A stretch of DNA of 64,000 nt from the NCBI RefSeq assembly GCF_963678225.1, contig NZ_OY782764.1, forward strand, positions 1,803,001 to 1,867,000. The letters run 5' to 3'. Positions 53,882 through 62,285 of this stretch are shown here, one piece after another. Position 1 is the stretch's first letter, and each line of letters opens with the position of its first letter. The notes under the pieces are model-generated. The model worked only from the letters and a program-made list of their open reading frames with translations, was not told the origin of the DNA and ran no database searches. Source of the DNA: an uncultured Cohaesibacter sp. Lineage in GTDB: Bacteria; Pseudomonadota; Alphaproteobacteria; Rhizobiales; Cohaesibacteraceae. Position numbers and translations under genes: made by a program.

Positions 53882-54297
53882 CTTGCTCGTCCTTTCCGCC
53901 GCTTCGAAAGACCGCTTAACGGTCATTCATTTTTAAAAATTACCGGACAGGCCCTTCTTTTCGAGAGTCCATATCCGGGACCGGCCAGAAGCCAGTCTAT
54001 CTGCCCAATTGGTCATTTGCGGTGCCCAACACACCATGACCGGTTCTTCATTCTCAGCCTAACGTGTTCGGCTGTCTTTTTCTCGTCAGCTACGGACAGA
54101 ATCCGTAAAAGACTCAGACTCCTCCATCGGCCCCTGAATGGTGCAAACAGGGGAGAAGCCTCAGGCCCAACGCATTGGATACTGCTAAAATATACGCCAC
54201 TAAGAGATTTGGTTCGGGGCCTCCTCCGTTCCAAATCGAATCACTTTACATTAACCTTTCCGCGACTCGGGCAGAAGAGTCCTCGTGTAAAAATGGC
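53882..54297. other. Intergenic region between divL and the ahcY terminator
   Basis: About 415 bases without a gene that I can support. It must hold the divL promoter (transcribed leftward). I could not place convincing boxes. No repeats or hairpins stand out. Confidence 0.4.
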
Positions 54298-54335
54298 CAA
54301 AAAAAAGCACCCTCTTCACATTGGGAAAAGGGTGC
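54298..54335 (-). terminator. Terminator after ahcY
   Basis: On the minus strand GCACCCT pairs with AGGGTGC, and the stem runs into a T-run of eight or more. It lies about 80 bases past the ahcY stop. A second, shorter hairpin CCTTAA-CAAAAGA-TTAAGG (54388-54406) sits closer to the stop. Confidence 0.85.
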
Positions 54336-54412
54336 CTGATGGCTCGGTAACCGGGCGAATGGGTTAACCTGTTGGTTTTCCGCCATTCCTTAACAAAAGA
54401 TTAAGGAAACTC

Positions 54413-55804
54413 TTAATAGCGGTAATGGTCCGGTTTGAACGGTCCTTCCACAGGCACGCCAATATAGTCCGCCTGCTCTTTGTTGAGCTTGGTCAATTTG
54501 ACGCCCAGTTTCTCCAAATGCAGCATGGCGACCTTCTCATCGAGGGCCTTTGGAAGCACGTAAACATCCTTGCCATAGCTGTCATGGTTCGTGAACAATT
54601 CGATCTGGGCAAGGGTCTGGTTGGTGAAGCTGGCGCTCATCACGAACGACGGATGACCGGTGGCGCAACCAAGGTTCACGAGGCGGCCTTCTGCCAGCAC
54701 GATGATGCGCTTGCCATCGGGGAACTCCACTTCATCGACCTGTGGCTTCACATTGTGCCATTTATAGTTCCGCAGCGCTCCGATCTGGATCTCGCTGTCG
54801 AAATGGCCGATGTTGGAAACGATCGCACGATCTTTCATCGCCCGCATGTGATCATGGGTGATCACATCCTTGTTGCCGGTGGTGGTCACGAAGATGTCCC
54901 CCTTGGGGGCCGCTTCTTCCATGGTGACCACTTCATAGCCTTGCATGGAGGCCTGAAGAGCACAGATCGGATCGATTTCGGTGACGAGAACGCGGGCACC
55001 TTGAGAGCGCAGAGATTCTGCAGAGCCCTTACCAACATCGCCGAAGCCGGCAACCACGGCAACCTTGCCCGAGATCATCACATCGGTTGCGCGCTTGATG
55101 CCATCGACAAGAGACTCGCGGCAGCCATAGAGGTTGTCGAATTTGGATTTGGTGACCGAGTCATTGACGTTGATTGCCGGGAAGGGCAGATCACCCGCTT
55201 TTGCCAGATGATAAAGACGATGCACGCCCGTGGTGGTTTCTTCGGAAACCCCGAGGATACAGTCGCGGATTTTGGTGAACCAGCCCGGCGTCTCCTTGGC
55301 GCGTTTCAGGATCTGGGCCTTGACCACTTCCTCTTCCTCATTTTCAGGATTTGGAATGATCTCTTCGCCAGCATCCACCTTGGCACCCAGCAACACATAC
55401 ATGGTTGCATCGCCGCCATCGTCCAGAATGAGGTTCGGGCCTTCGCCATCGGGCCAATCAAAAATGCGGTCGACATACGCCCAGTATTCTTCAAGGCTCT
55501 CACCTTTGATGGCGTAAACAGGAACGCCAGTGGCTGCAATGGCCGCAGCAGCATGGTCCTGAGTAGAAAAGATATTGCAGGTTGCCCAGCGCACTTCGGC
55601 GCCCAGCGCAGTCAGCGTTTCAATCAGAACAGCCGTCTGAATGGTCATGTGCAGGGAACCGGTGATGCGAGCGCCTTTGAGCGGCTGGGAGGGGCCATAT
55701 TCAGCGCGGGTCTGCATCAGGCCGGGCATTTCGGTTTCGGCAATGGTTATTTCTTTGCGTCCCCAATCAGCCAGGGACAGATCTTTGACGACATAATCAG
55801 CCAT
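54413..55804 (-). CDS. ahcY: Adenosylhomocysteinase (SAH hydrolase)
   Basis: Cytoplasmic NAD+-dependent enzyme of 463 residues that splits S-adenosylhomocysteine into adenosine and homocysteine, relieving product inhibition of methyltransferases. Seen: '[20 protein letters not shown]', '[21 protein letters not shown]', the catalytic '[25 protein letters not shown]', the NAD-binding '[24 protein letters not shown]' and '[12 protein letters not shown]', and the C-terminal '[24 protein letters not shown]', which donates Lys and Tyr to the neighbouring subunit's NAD. The length is the long bacterial form. A 20-bp palindrome upstream may control it. The neighbouring divL is transcribed the same way, but a terminator lies between. 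Confidence 0.98.
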   Translation of the reverse strand: MADYVVKDLSLADWGRKEITIAETEMPGLMQTRAEYGPSQPLKGARITGSLHMTIQTAVLIETLTALGAEVRWATCNIFSTQDHAAAAIAATGVPVYAIKGESLEEYWAYVDRIFDWPDGEGPNLILDDGGDATMYVLLGAKVDAGEEIIPNPENEEEEVVKAQILKRAKETPGWFTKIRDCILGVSEETTTGVHRLYHLAKAGDLPFPAINVNDSVTKSKFDNLYGCRESLVDGIKRATDVMISGKVAVVAGFGDVGKGSAESLRSQGARVLVTEIDPICALQASMQGYEVVTMEEAAPKGDIFVTTTGNKDVITHDHMRAMKDRAIVSNIGHFDSEIQIGALRNYKWHNVKPQVDEVEFPDGKRIIVLAEGRLVNLGCATGHPSFVMSASFTNQTLAQIELFTNHDSYGKDVYVLPKALDEKVAMLHLEKLGVKLTKLNKEQADYIGVPVEGPFKPDHYRY

Positions 55805-55917
55805 AGTGGTTCCTCAAATTCCGGAGCCGGGTCTTGTTGCCTGCTCCCTATTCAAACGTGTCATTTCTTACGGCGAAAAATCAGAATTGGTTTTATGATC
55901 CGCCCGATGTTGCCACA

Positions 55918-55946
55918 GCTATACCCCGCATGGCGCGTCAAAGCAA
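55918..55946 (-). promoter_or_regulatory. Candidate ahcY promoter
   Basis: On the minus strand TTGCTT (55941-55946), a 17-base spacer and TATAGC (55918-55923) form a housekeeping-sigma-like promoter. It would start the ahcY transcript near 55911, giving a leader of about 105 nt. The leader shows no riboswitch I recognise. Confidence 0.45.
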
Positions 55947-55951
55947 TAATG

Positions 55952-55971
55952 ATATAAAGAATTCTTTATAT
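55952..55971. promoter_or_regulatory. Perfect 20-bp palindrome upstream of ahcY (candidate SahR/SamR-type operator)
   Basis: ATATAAAGAATTCTTTATAT is a perfect 20-bp inverted repeat, 6 bases upstream of the candidate ahcY -35 box. ArsR-family regulators of the SAM/SAH cycle in proteobacteria (SahR, SamR) bind AT-rich palindromes upstream of ahcY, metK and metH. The placement beside -35 suits repression or activation. The regulator itself is not in the window, and the match to its motif is from memory. Confidence 0.55.
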
Positions 55972-56176
55972 GATCTATAATGTCTGAATCGTACAATATA
56001 TGTTGAAGACGCCACCCTTTACCGCTGCGTTCCTGCGTATAATGCATTGAATGTGGTCTCTGTCATATTGCCTCCTTTTTGTTTAACCATTGAAAGAGGA
56101 AGATGGGGACTACCCTTCTGCCAGAAAGGGCGTGCGGGCCATGTGGGCTGGCAAGCAAGTATCAGGAGACGAATGA

Positions 56177-56872
56177 ATGAAGCATTGCATCATAACCGGA
56201 GCCAACCGCGGTGTTGGCCTTGCACTCGTGGCCGATTATCTTGAAAAGGGCGATTGGCACGTCCATGCTTGCTGTCGACAGCCGGAAAAGGCAGATGCTC
56301 TGCGTGAACTCGTAACAAGCCATCTGGGGCGCATAACGCTTCATACCCTTGACGTGGTGGATCAGGCTTCGGCCAATAAACTGGCTGAAGATCTCAGGGA
56401 CCAGCCTATCGATTTGTTGATCAACAATGCTGGCATCAAGGGGTCCAAGCGCCAGTCGCGCAGCGACATGGATTATGACAACTGGGCTGAAGTCTTTGCC
56501 GTCAATGCCATGGCGCCTCTGAGGGTCACCGAAGCATTGTTAACCCATCTCAAGGCCGCTGAAAGCGCCAAGATCGCCACCATCTCCAGCCAGATGGGGG
56601 CCATTTGCCACAAGGGCACCGGCCAATATGCCTACCGCTCTTCCAAGGCGGCGGTTAACAAGGTCATGTCCATTCTGGCACAGGAGGTGGCTGAAGACGG
56701 GCTCACCTGTATCCTGTTGCATCCGGGCTGGGTGCAAACCGATATGGGCGGTGCGCGTGCAGACATCACGCCCAAAGAGAGCGCCAGAGGCATTGCCAAA
56801 ACCATCGACAAGGCAACGCACAAGGACAATGGTAGCTTCTTTAAATGGAATGGTGAACCTCATGGATGGTAA
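56177..56872 (+). CDS. Short-chain dehydrogenase/reductase
   Basis: NAD(P)-dependent oxidoreductase of 231 residues with a Rossmann fold. The cofactor motif is 'IITGANRGVGLALV' (G-x-x-x-G-x-G), followed by 'LINNAGIKG' (N-N-A-G), the catalytic Ser in 'ATISSQMGAI' and the Y-x-x-x-K pair in 'GQYAYRSSKAAVNKV'. The sequence resembles the CsgA/C-factor-like SDR group ('HACCRQPEKADALREL', 'LHPGWVQTDMGG'). Divergent from ahcY and only 3 bases before the next gene. Substrate unknown. Confidence 0.9.
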   Translation: MKHCIITGANRGVGLALVADYLEKGDWHVHACCRQPEKADALRELVTSHLGRITLHTLDVVDQASANKLAEDLRDQPIDLLINNAGIKGSKRQSRSDMDYDNWAEVFAVNAMAPLRVTEALLTHLKAAESAKIATISSQMGAICHKGTGQYAYRSSKAAVNKVMSILAQEVAEDGLTCILLHPGWVQTDMGGARADITPKESARGIAKTIDKATHKDNGSFFKWNGEPHGW

Positions 56873-56875
56873 GCA

Positions 56876-57673
56876 GTGATGGGGACGATCTTCTTTGTTC
56901 TGTCCAAGATTGTCGGGCTGCTGCTGCTGGTTGAGAGCTGGCTTTTGCTTGGGCTGCTATTCAGCCTGACCATGTTGTTTGCAGGCGCGGTGGTGCCTGC
57001 CAGATGGGGCTTGGCGATGACGCTTCTTGTTCTCGTGCTTGTGCTTTCTCCACTGACAGACATGGTCCTGGCCAAGCTGGAAACCGTCTATCCGACCAAC
57101 CCCGATCTTGCCAAGGGCGAGCCAATCGATGGCATTCTCGTGCTGGGCGGCAGCATTGTGACCGGTCATTCCGAAACATGGAAACAGGCAGAACTCAACC
57201 ATGCCGGAGAGCGGATCACCGAGGCTGCCCGTCTCGCCCGCAAGCTGCCCGAAATTCCGATCTTCATTTCAGGAGGCAATGCGTCTCCTCTGGATGTCGT
57301 GTTTGGAAATAAAGGGATAAGTGAAGCGGAAATGACCCGCGATCTGCTGGTCGGGATGGGCGTTGATGCCAACCGCATCCAGATAGAAACCAAATCACGC
57401 AACACCGCAGAAAATGCCATATTCTCCGCCCGTCTGGTTGGCGATGATATATCAAAGCATTGGCTACTGATCACCAGTGCCTTCCATATGGCCCGCTCCA
57501 TGCGCAGTTTTGAACGTGCGGGTTGGACAGACCTGATGCCCTATCCGGTGGATCATCGCACGAACCTGGCCAGCAAGGCCTTCAGCTGGTATCCCGGCGG
57601 CAAGATCGAGCGCGCAGATTTGCTGATCAAGGAGCTGGTCGGGCTGGTGGTTTATGGCTGGACAGGGCGTTAG
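56876..57673 (+). CDS. YdcF-like membrane protein (DUF218/SanA family)
   Basis: 265 residues. Two N-terminal hydrophobic helices (about 5-27, 'FFVLSKIVGLLLLVESWLLLGLL', and 30-65) anchor a soluble DUF218 domain (about 80-240). Its motifs 'IDGILVLGGSIV', 'LNHAGERITEAARLARKLPEIPIFISGG', 'ETKSRNTAENAIFSARLV' and 'LITSAFHMARSMRSFERAGW' are typical of YdcF/ElyC. ElyC in E. coli affects envelope and peptidoglycan precursor metabolism. GTG 56876 and ATG 56879 are adjacent; both lie just behind the SDR stop, so translation is probably coupled. Confidence 0.85.
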   Translation: MMGTIFFVLSKIVGLLLLVESWLLLGLLFSLTMLFAGAVVPARWGLAMTLLVLVLVLSPLTDMVLAKLETVYPTNPDLAKGEPIDGILVLGGSIVTGHSETWKQAELNHAGERITEAARLARKLPEIPIFISGGNASPLDVVFGNKGISEAEMTRDLLVGMGVDANRIQIETKSRNTAENAIFSARLVGDDISKHWLLITSAFHMARSMRSFERAGWTDLMPYPVDHRTNLASKAFSWYPGGKIERADLLIKELVGLVVYGWTGR

Positions 57674-57883
57674 ATTTTTGCCTTGGAGGTAAGGAGACGG
57701 TTAAGCGGATAGTGAGATTTTTCGAATTAATTGTTCATTAATCAAGTGTCGTAACCGAATGTTTTTGAAGATCCACTAGTTTTGGTTGTCTAGGGCGGGT
57801 GGGGTCAACGGTATTGAGCAGGCAATGTGCACCGGTGCGTCGATCATCTTTAGCTGTCTGGGAAGCACACAGGTAAGCAGTCA
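57674..57883. other. Intergenic region upstream of the polysaccharide locus
   Basis: About 210 bases without a gene. They separate the ydcF-like gene from the flippase and presumably hold the promoter of the polysaccharide run. No clear boxes or hairpins seen. Confidence 0.35.
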
Positions 57884-59287
57884 ATGACAGAAGCGACACA
57901 AGTGGCATCGACAGGGGCCATAGCCAAGATACGGCGATTGATCGGTAGCGGGGATGCGCGGGGCCTGTTTGGAACGATGGTGCTCAAGGCTGGTAGCGCC
58001 GTCATCTCCTTTGCGCTCTTCTCTCTGGCTGCACACGCTGCTGGAGCCGTTGAATTCGGGCGCTTTTCCATCCTCTTTTCGGTCCTGTCGATTCTAGCTA
58101 TCGTGGCCGCCTCAGGGCAGGAGATGCAGGTTGTGCGTTCCTGGAATGAATATCTGGCATCTGATCGCCCAGGGCTGGCATTGGGTGCAGTGCGTTATGG
58201 TTGGATGGTCAGCTCGGCTGGCGTTCTGATCGTCTGTCTGGGCTTCTGGATCGTCTATTCCATGGATCTGCCTTTCTTTCGTGAAACAATCCAGGGCAGC
58301 AACTGGACAGCCATCTTCTCCATGGCCTTTCTGACGGGCAACTGCCTTGCGCTTTATAGCTCCCATGTGACGCGGGCTGTTGTCAGCATCAAACTGGCCG
58401 ACGGACATTATGAGATCACATGGCGGGCCTTTGCCGTCATTTTCCTGAGTATCAGTCTCCTTGTCGGCCATACGGTTACCAGCACGGAAATTCTGGCCGT
58501 TTTTGCTTTTGGGCTGGCCTTTGTTATCGCCACGCAGGTCTATGTGGTTGCTGTGCGCATCAAAAAGCAGATCGGCGAGGTAACCCCCGGCTATGATGTG
58601 CGCCAATGGACGCCGCGATCGGTGCGCCTGTGGCTTGCTTCCATCATGGAAGCCTCGAACCAGCATCTGGACGTGTTCCTGATCGGCCTGTTGCTCGATC
58701 CGGTTTCTGCCGGTGCCTATTTCGTCGCCGCCCGTCTCGCCAATGCGTTCGGCTTGGCGACCAGTGGCCTCAATACCTTCGGCACCCGTCGTGTGCCGGG
58801 TCTCTATTTTGCGCGCCAGACCGCCGAGTTGAAGCATGCGCTCAATATGATGGCGGGCATGAGTTTGCTCATTGTCGTGGTTGGGCTGACCGCTGTGGTC
58901 ATCGGTGGCGATTATATGCTGATGATCTTTGGCCGCTCTTACGCTGATTATTACTGGGTATTCCTGCTGCTTGCCACTGGCACAGGTTTGACGGCCGCCA
59001 ATGGGGCTGCCCCCGCTTTTCTCATGCTGACCGGCCATGAAGGGCGCTATGTGACCATCGTCACATCATCGCTTGCCCTGCGTGTGATCGGATTCTTTGT
59101 CATTATCCCACATTTCGGCATTCTTGGTGCCGCAGCCGTGTCCGGCACCGTTATGATCGGCATGGCACTGCTGACAAATTATTTCTGCCGTCGCCTCACC
59201 GGTATGGATCCTTCGATCCTGCGGTTCGTGGCTGAAAGCTCCGATGAAGCGCCATCGGGGACGGCAAAAGCACAACCAACTGATTGA
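57884..59287 (+). CDS. Wzx-like oligosaccharide flippase
   Basis: Polytopic inner-membrane protein of 467 residues with about 12-14 hydrophobic segments, of the MOP/PST superfamily that flips lipid-linked repeat units. Recognisable parts: the N-terminal 'GTMVLKAGSAVISFALFSLAAHAAGAVEFGRFSILFSVLSILAIVAASGQEMQVVR', which has the PST 'F-G-x-x' pattern, and 'ASNQHLDVFLIGLLLDPVSAGAYFVAARLANAFGL', a typical middle motif. The C-terminus is a short hydrophilic tail. ATG 57884 has AGGTAAG about 9 bases upstream. It is the first gene of the polysaccharide run and is followed by a glycosyltransferase. Confidence 0.85.
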   Translation: MTEATQVASTGAIAKIRRLIGSGDARGLFGTMVLKAGSAVISFALFSLAAHAAGAVEFGRFSILFSVLSILAIVAASGQEMQVVRSWNEYLASDRPGLALGAVRYGWMVSSAGVLIVCLGFWIVYSMDLPFFRETIQGSNWTAIFSMAFLTGNCLALYSSHVTRAVVSIKLADGHYEITWRAFAVIFLSISLLVGHTVTSTEILAVFAFGLAFVIATQVYVVAVRIKKQIGEVTPGYDVRQWTPRSVRLWLASIMEASNQHLDVFLIGLLLDPVSAGAYFVAARLANAFGLATSGLNTFGTRRVPGLYFARQTAELKHALNMMAGMSLLIVVVGLTAVVIGGDYMLMIFGRSYADYYWVFLLLATGTGLTAANGAAPAFLMLTGHEGRYVTIVTSSLALRVIGFFVIIPHFGILGAAAVSGTVMIGMALLTNYFCRRLTGMDPSILRFVAESSDEAPSGTAKAQPTD

Positions 59288-59306
59288 CTATCATCGAGGT
59301 GATCTT

Positions 59307-60497
59307 TTGAGCAATCTGGACCACGCTGAGCCTGACATTTCAGAAGCATCAATTGCCGATGCCGCACAAGATGCTGCAGACACAGAGCGCCCATTGCGCC
59401 TGCTCTTCATTCAAACACAAGCCGAGAATGCCGGTGCACAGGAAATATCGCGCCTGCTTGGCGAGGGCCTGGCCCCCAAGGGCTATGATATTCACCATCT
59501 GTTTTTCTATCGCAAGACCGATGCCTTCGATCATGCGCCTCATACCTCCTTCACCGTTGAAAAACGGCCCCGCAATCCCTTTGCGATCCTGCTGTTTTTC
59601 ATCAAGCTGATTTTCCAGATCCGGGCGCTCAAACCGGATGTTGTGTTGACCTTTCAGCATTATGGCAATCTGTTTGGCGCTCCTGCAGCACGCTTGGCCG
59701 GTGTGCGCCATGTGATCGCCAATCAGGTCTCCGCTCAGGCAACGATGAACAACACGATCCGGCGCATCGACAAGATTTGGGGCAAAATCGGGCTCTATGA
59801 TGTGGTAACGGTCAACTCGGTGGATACGGCAGGCGAATATGCAGGCTTCCCGCCCGCCTATACCCGTCGCATCTCCCATGTGCCCCATGGTTTCAAGGAC
59901 AAGAGCTCAAGGCTCGGAAAGGCAGAGGCCCGTGCCCGCTTTGGCCTGCCCGATGATGTCATCCTGTTGGGGTCCATCGCGCGCCTTAACAAGCTCAAAC
60001 GGCTGGAGGTGGCCATCGAGGCACTTACCTTCAATGAATGCTGGCATCTTGTGCTGGGTGGGCAAGGCCCTGATGAAATGCGCCTGCGCTCTGTGGCCAA
60101 GGCGCTCGGCGTGGAAGACCGCACGCACTTTACCGGCGAAATGGATTCCACCGCAGTTGGCGACCTGTTGGCAGCCATGGATATATTCCTGTTCCCGACA
60201 GAGGCGGAGACCTTCGGCCTTGCTGCCGTGGAAGCGGCCCAGACCGGCCTGCCGGTGGTTTGCAATGATCTGCCCGTCTTGCGGGAAGTCATGAAAACCG
60301 ATCTCGGCCCGTGTGCCCTGTTTGCCGATAGCGATCACCCTGAAAGCTATGCAGACCCAATCCGCAGGCTTCTGCGCGACAAGACCTTGTCTGATCAATT
60401 GACCGAGTCCGGTCGCGCGCTCAAATCTCTTTATTCCATGTCCGCAATGGTTGGCCGCTACGAACAATTGGTTTGCAGCATCACCGGTCGCGGCTGA
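59307..60497 (+). CDS. GT4-family glycosyltransferase
   Basis: Retaining glycosyltransferase of 396 residues with GT-B fold. An N-terminal acceptor domain begins 'LRLLFIQTQAENAGAQEISRLLGEGL', then 'GARHVIANQVS'-like donor-linker region, and the nucleotide-sugar domain has 'ILLGSIARLNKLKRLEVAIEAL' and 'LFPTEAETFGLAAVEAAQTGLPVVCNDLPVLREV', where the E-x(7)-E pair is the GT4 hallmark. TTG 59307 is chosen because GAGG lies 6-9 bases upstream and the flippase stops at 59287; an ATG at 59244 would overlap the flippase by 44 bases. It probably adds a sugar to the repeat unit. Donor unknown. Confidence 0.88.
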   Translation: MSNLDHAEPDISEASIADAAQDAADTERPLRLLFIQTQAENAGAQEISRLLGEGLAPKGYDIHHLFFYRKTDAFDHAPHTSFTVEKRPRNPFAILLFFIKLIFQIRALKPDVVLTFQHYGNLFGAPAARLAGVRHVIANQVSAQATMNNTIRRIDKIWGKIGLYDVVTVNSVDTAGEYAGFPPAYTRRISHVPHGFKDKSSRLGKAEARARFGLPDDVILLGSIARLNKLKRLEVAIEALTFNECWHLVLGGQGPDEMRLRSVAKALGVEDRTHFTGEMDSTAVGDLLAAMDIFLFPTEAETFGLAAVEAAQTGLPVVCNDLPVLREVMKTDLGPCALFADSDHPESYADPIRRLLRDKTLSDQLTESGRALKSLYSMSAMVGRYEQLVCSITGRG

Positions 60498-60544
60498 TCT
60501 AAAACACCATTTTAATATTGCTTTTTGAAGGGAGCTCGGGGTCT

Positions 60545-62068
60545 ATGAGATATTGCCTCCATTTCGACCCGTCCCATTGCCGCATGTGGCATGGTCGACT
60601 TGTCGAACGCTTGTCAGCAAATGTGCAGGCACAGGTCTTTTCCTCCCGTTCGGCCGTTTCTCCACATCCGACCCATGTGGAGAAACTGCTCCGCTCTGAA
60701 GCGCATTCGCTGTTTGAGGGAAAGACCCATTTGGCATCCCCGATGACGCCCGAGGCATTAGAGGAAAAGGCGCCCGCATTGAACTCGTCTGACGAGATTG
60801 ATCTGGTGATCGATCTGGTGGGCGATGGCTCGGCCCCTCAAGGCGAAAAGCGGCTAACACTGCTGTTCAACGGGTTTCCCGCTGAAGCTGCGCTCATCAC
60901 CTCGATCATGGCTTCGGGCATGCCGCAGATTGCTCTCATTGATGAGGAGGGCACCCTTGCTGCCACTGCAGACCCTTCGGGCGAATTGGCAAAAGGCGTC
61001 TCCGGTTCCATGGATCAAACCTATGCCAGAGTGATTACGCTACTGATGGCGTGGGTGCAAAATCCCGACCGATGGGTCCAACCGCTTTGCACAAAAAGGG
61101 CCGAATGGCCTTCTGCCGGACAGCTCTCCAAACAGACTGTGAAAAACGGCATCAAGGCGAACCTCAAGCAGATATACTATCGCCTGTTTCTGCCAAGCCA
61201 TTGGCGCATTGGCTGGCGTTGGGTGTCTGAGGCCGATGTCTGGAGCCGCCAATCCCTGGAAGGGGAGCCATGGCGCGTGCTTGATGATGTCGACAATCAC
61301 TTCTACGCAGATCCCGTGCCTTGGGAAAAGGACGGGGCGCATTATCTATTTTTCGAAGATCTCGATCCACGCACCCAGAAGGGGATCCTGTCGGTGGTCG
61401 AGATGGATGAGAATGGCCCAAAAGGCCCTGCGCAGCCTTGTCTGGAAGAGCCATTCCATCTCTCCTACCCCTTCCTGATCGAGCATGAGGGAGAGCTTTA
61501 TATGATCCCGGAAACCTCGGCGGACGGGAAGGTGACACTCTATCGGACAGACAATTTTCCCATTGGATGGAAGCCATTCAAGACCATCCTCACCGACATT
61601 GATGCCGCTGACGTGACCATCACCCAGCATGACGGGCGTTGGTGGCTCTTTTGCGTGACAAGAGATGGGGGCGGGGGCTATTCCGATTGCCTGTCTATCT
61701 TCCATGCCGATGAGCTGTTCGGCCCATGGCATCCGCACGCGCAAAATCCGGTGCTGATCGATAAGGCAACGGCGCGGCCTGCGGGCAATTTTGTTCATAT
61801 CGATGGCAGGCTCTGCCGCCCGGTGCAGGATTGCAGCAGTTCTTACGGCGCACGCATGCAGCTAGTGGAAGTCACCAACCTGTCTCCGGATCACTACGCG
61901 CAGAAGACCCTCAAGATACTGGAGCCGAATGATCGCTGGCCGGGGCGCAAGCTCCATACCCTCAATCGGGCAGGGCGTCTTGAGGTTATCGATGGAGCTA
62001 TTTTGCGCCCGCGTTTGGCATGGCTCAAAAAGCTGGCAGACCGGATCTATCGTCCCGCCCATCAATAG
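60545..62068 (+). CDS. GINT1-like (glucosamine inositolphosphorylceramide transferase N-terminal) domain protein
   Basis: 507 residues, no signal peptide or clear membrane helix. The first 200 residues are poorly conserved ('ALITSIMASGMPQIALIDEEG' looks like part of a Rossmann-like domain). The second half (about 225-500) is a beta-propeller domain like GINT1_N: 'WRIGWRWVSEADVWS', 'FYADPVPWEKDGAHYLFFEDLDPRTQKGILSVVEMDE', 'HLSYPFLIEHEGELYMIPETSADGKVTLYR', 'GRWWLFCVTRDGGGGYSDCLSIFHA' and 'ARPAGNFVHIDGRLCRPVQDC'. This domain occurs in bacterial polysaccharide loci with GT4 and flippase genes, in line with a glycosyltransferase or hydrolase role. ATG 60545 is preferred; an in-frame start at 60518 would add nine residues. 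Confidence 0.75.
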   Translation: MRYCLHFDPSHCRMWHGRLVERLSANVQAQVFSSRSAVSPHPTHVEKLLRSEAHSLFEGKTHLASPMTPEALEEKAPALNSSDEIDLVIDLVGDGSAPQGEKRLTLLFNGFPAEAALITSIMASGMPQIALIDEEGTLAATADPSGELAKGVSGSMDQTYARVITLLMAWVQNPDRWVQPLCTKRAEWPSAGQLSKQTVKNGIKANLKQIYYRLFLPSHWRIGWRWVSEADVWSRQSLEGEPWRVLDDVDNHFYADPVPWEKDGAHYLFFEDLDPRTQKGILSVVEMDENGPKGPAQPCLEEPFHLSYPFLIEHEGELYMIPETSADGKVTLYRTDNFPIGWKPFKTILTDIDAADVTITQHDGRWWLFCVTRDGGGGYSDCLSIFHADELFGPWHPHAQNPVLIDKATARPAGNFVHIDGRLCRPVQDCSSSYGARMQLVEVTNLSPDHYAQKTLKILEPNDRWPGRKLHTLNRAGRLEVIDGAILRPRLAWLKKLADRIYRPAHQ

Positions 62069-62285
62069 GGGAGATAAGTGACATTGGTAGAATGTCGGGG
62101 GATGCGTCCTCTTGTCTCATTTTTTCAGCGAAAATTTGGGTTTGCACTCCGTGAAACTGCGAATGGCCGGGCATATGGTTAACCAAAACTCAATATGATC
62201 GCCGCATACTGACGACCAAATAGAAGCATCTTTTTGCCGCTTTTCGGTTTATGTTGCGAATGTTTTCAGTTGCAGGGATTGGCGT
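62069..62285. other. Intergenic region before the chain-length protein
   Basis: 217 bases without a gene. A half-perfect CtrA-like motif TTAA-N7-TCAA (62179-62193) lies about 95 bases before the start and may be chance. Confidence 0.3.

Noticed and set aside
54390-54404. Perfect CtrA-type motif TTAA-N7-TTAA downstream of ahcY
   Set aside because: It is an inverted repeat just past the ahcY stop, over 500 bases from the divL start and upstream of a strong terminator, so it is more likely a 3' hairpin than a CtrA promoter site.
55805-55911. SAH or SAM riboswitch in the ahcY leader
   Set aside because: I compared the leader by eye with the cores of the SAH and SAM-II classes and found no match; the upstream palindrome is a better control candidate.
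54425-55957. 510-codon open frame antisense to ahcY
   Set aside because: ahcY is complete and highly conserved on the other strand; this frame also crosses the ahcY promoter region.
62179-62193. CtrA-like site before the chain-length gene
   Set aside because: One half-site is mismatched (TCAA), and such AT-rich patterns occur by chance.
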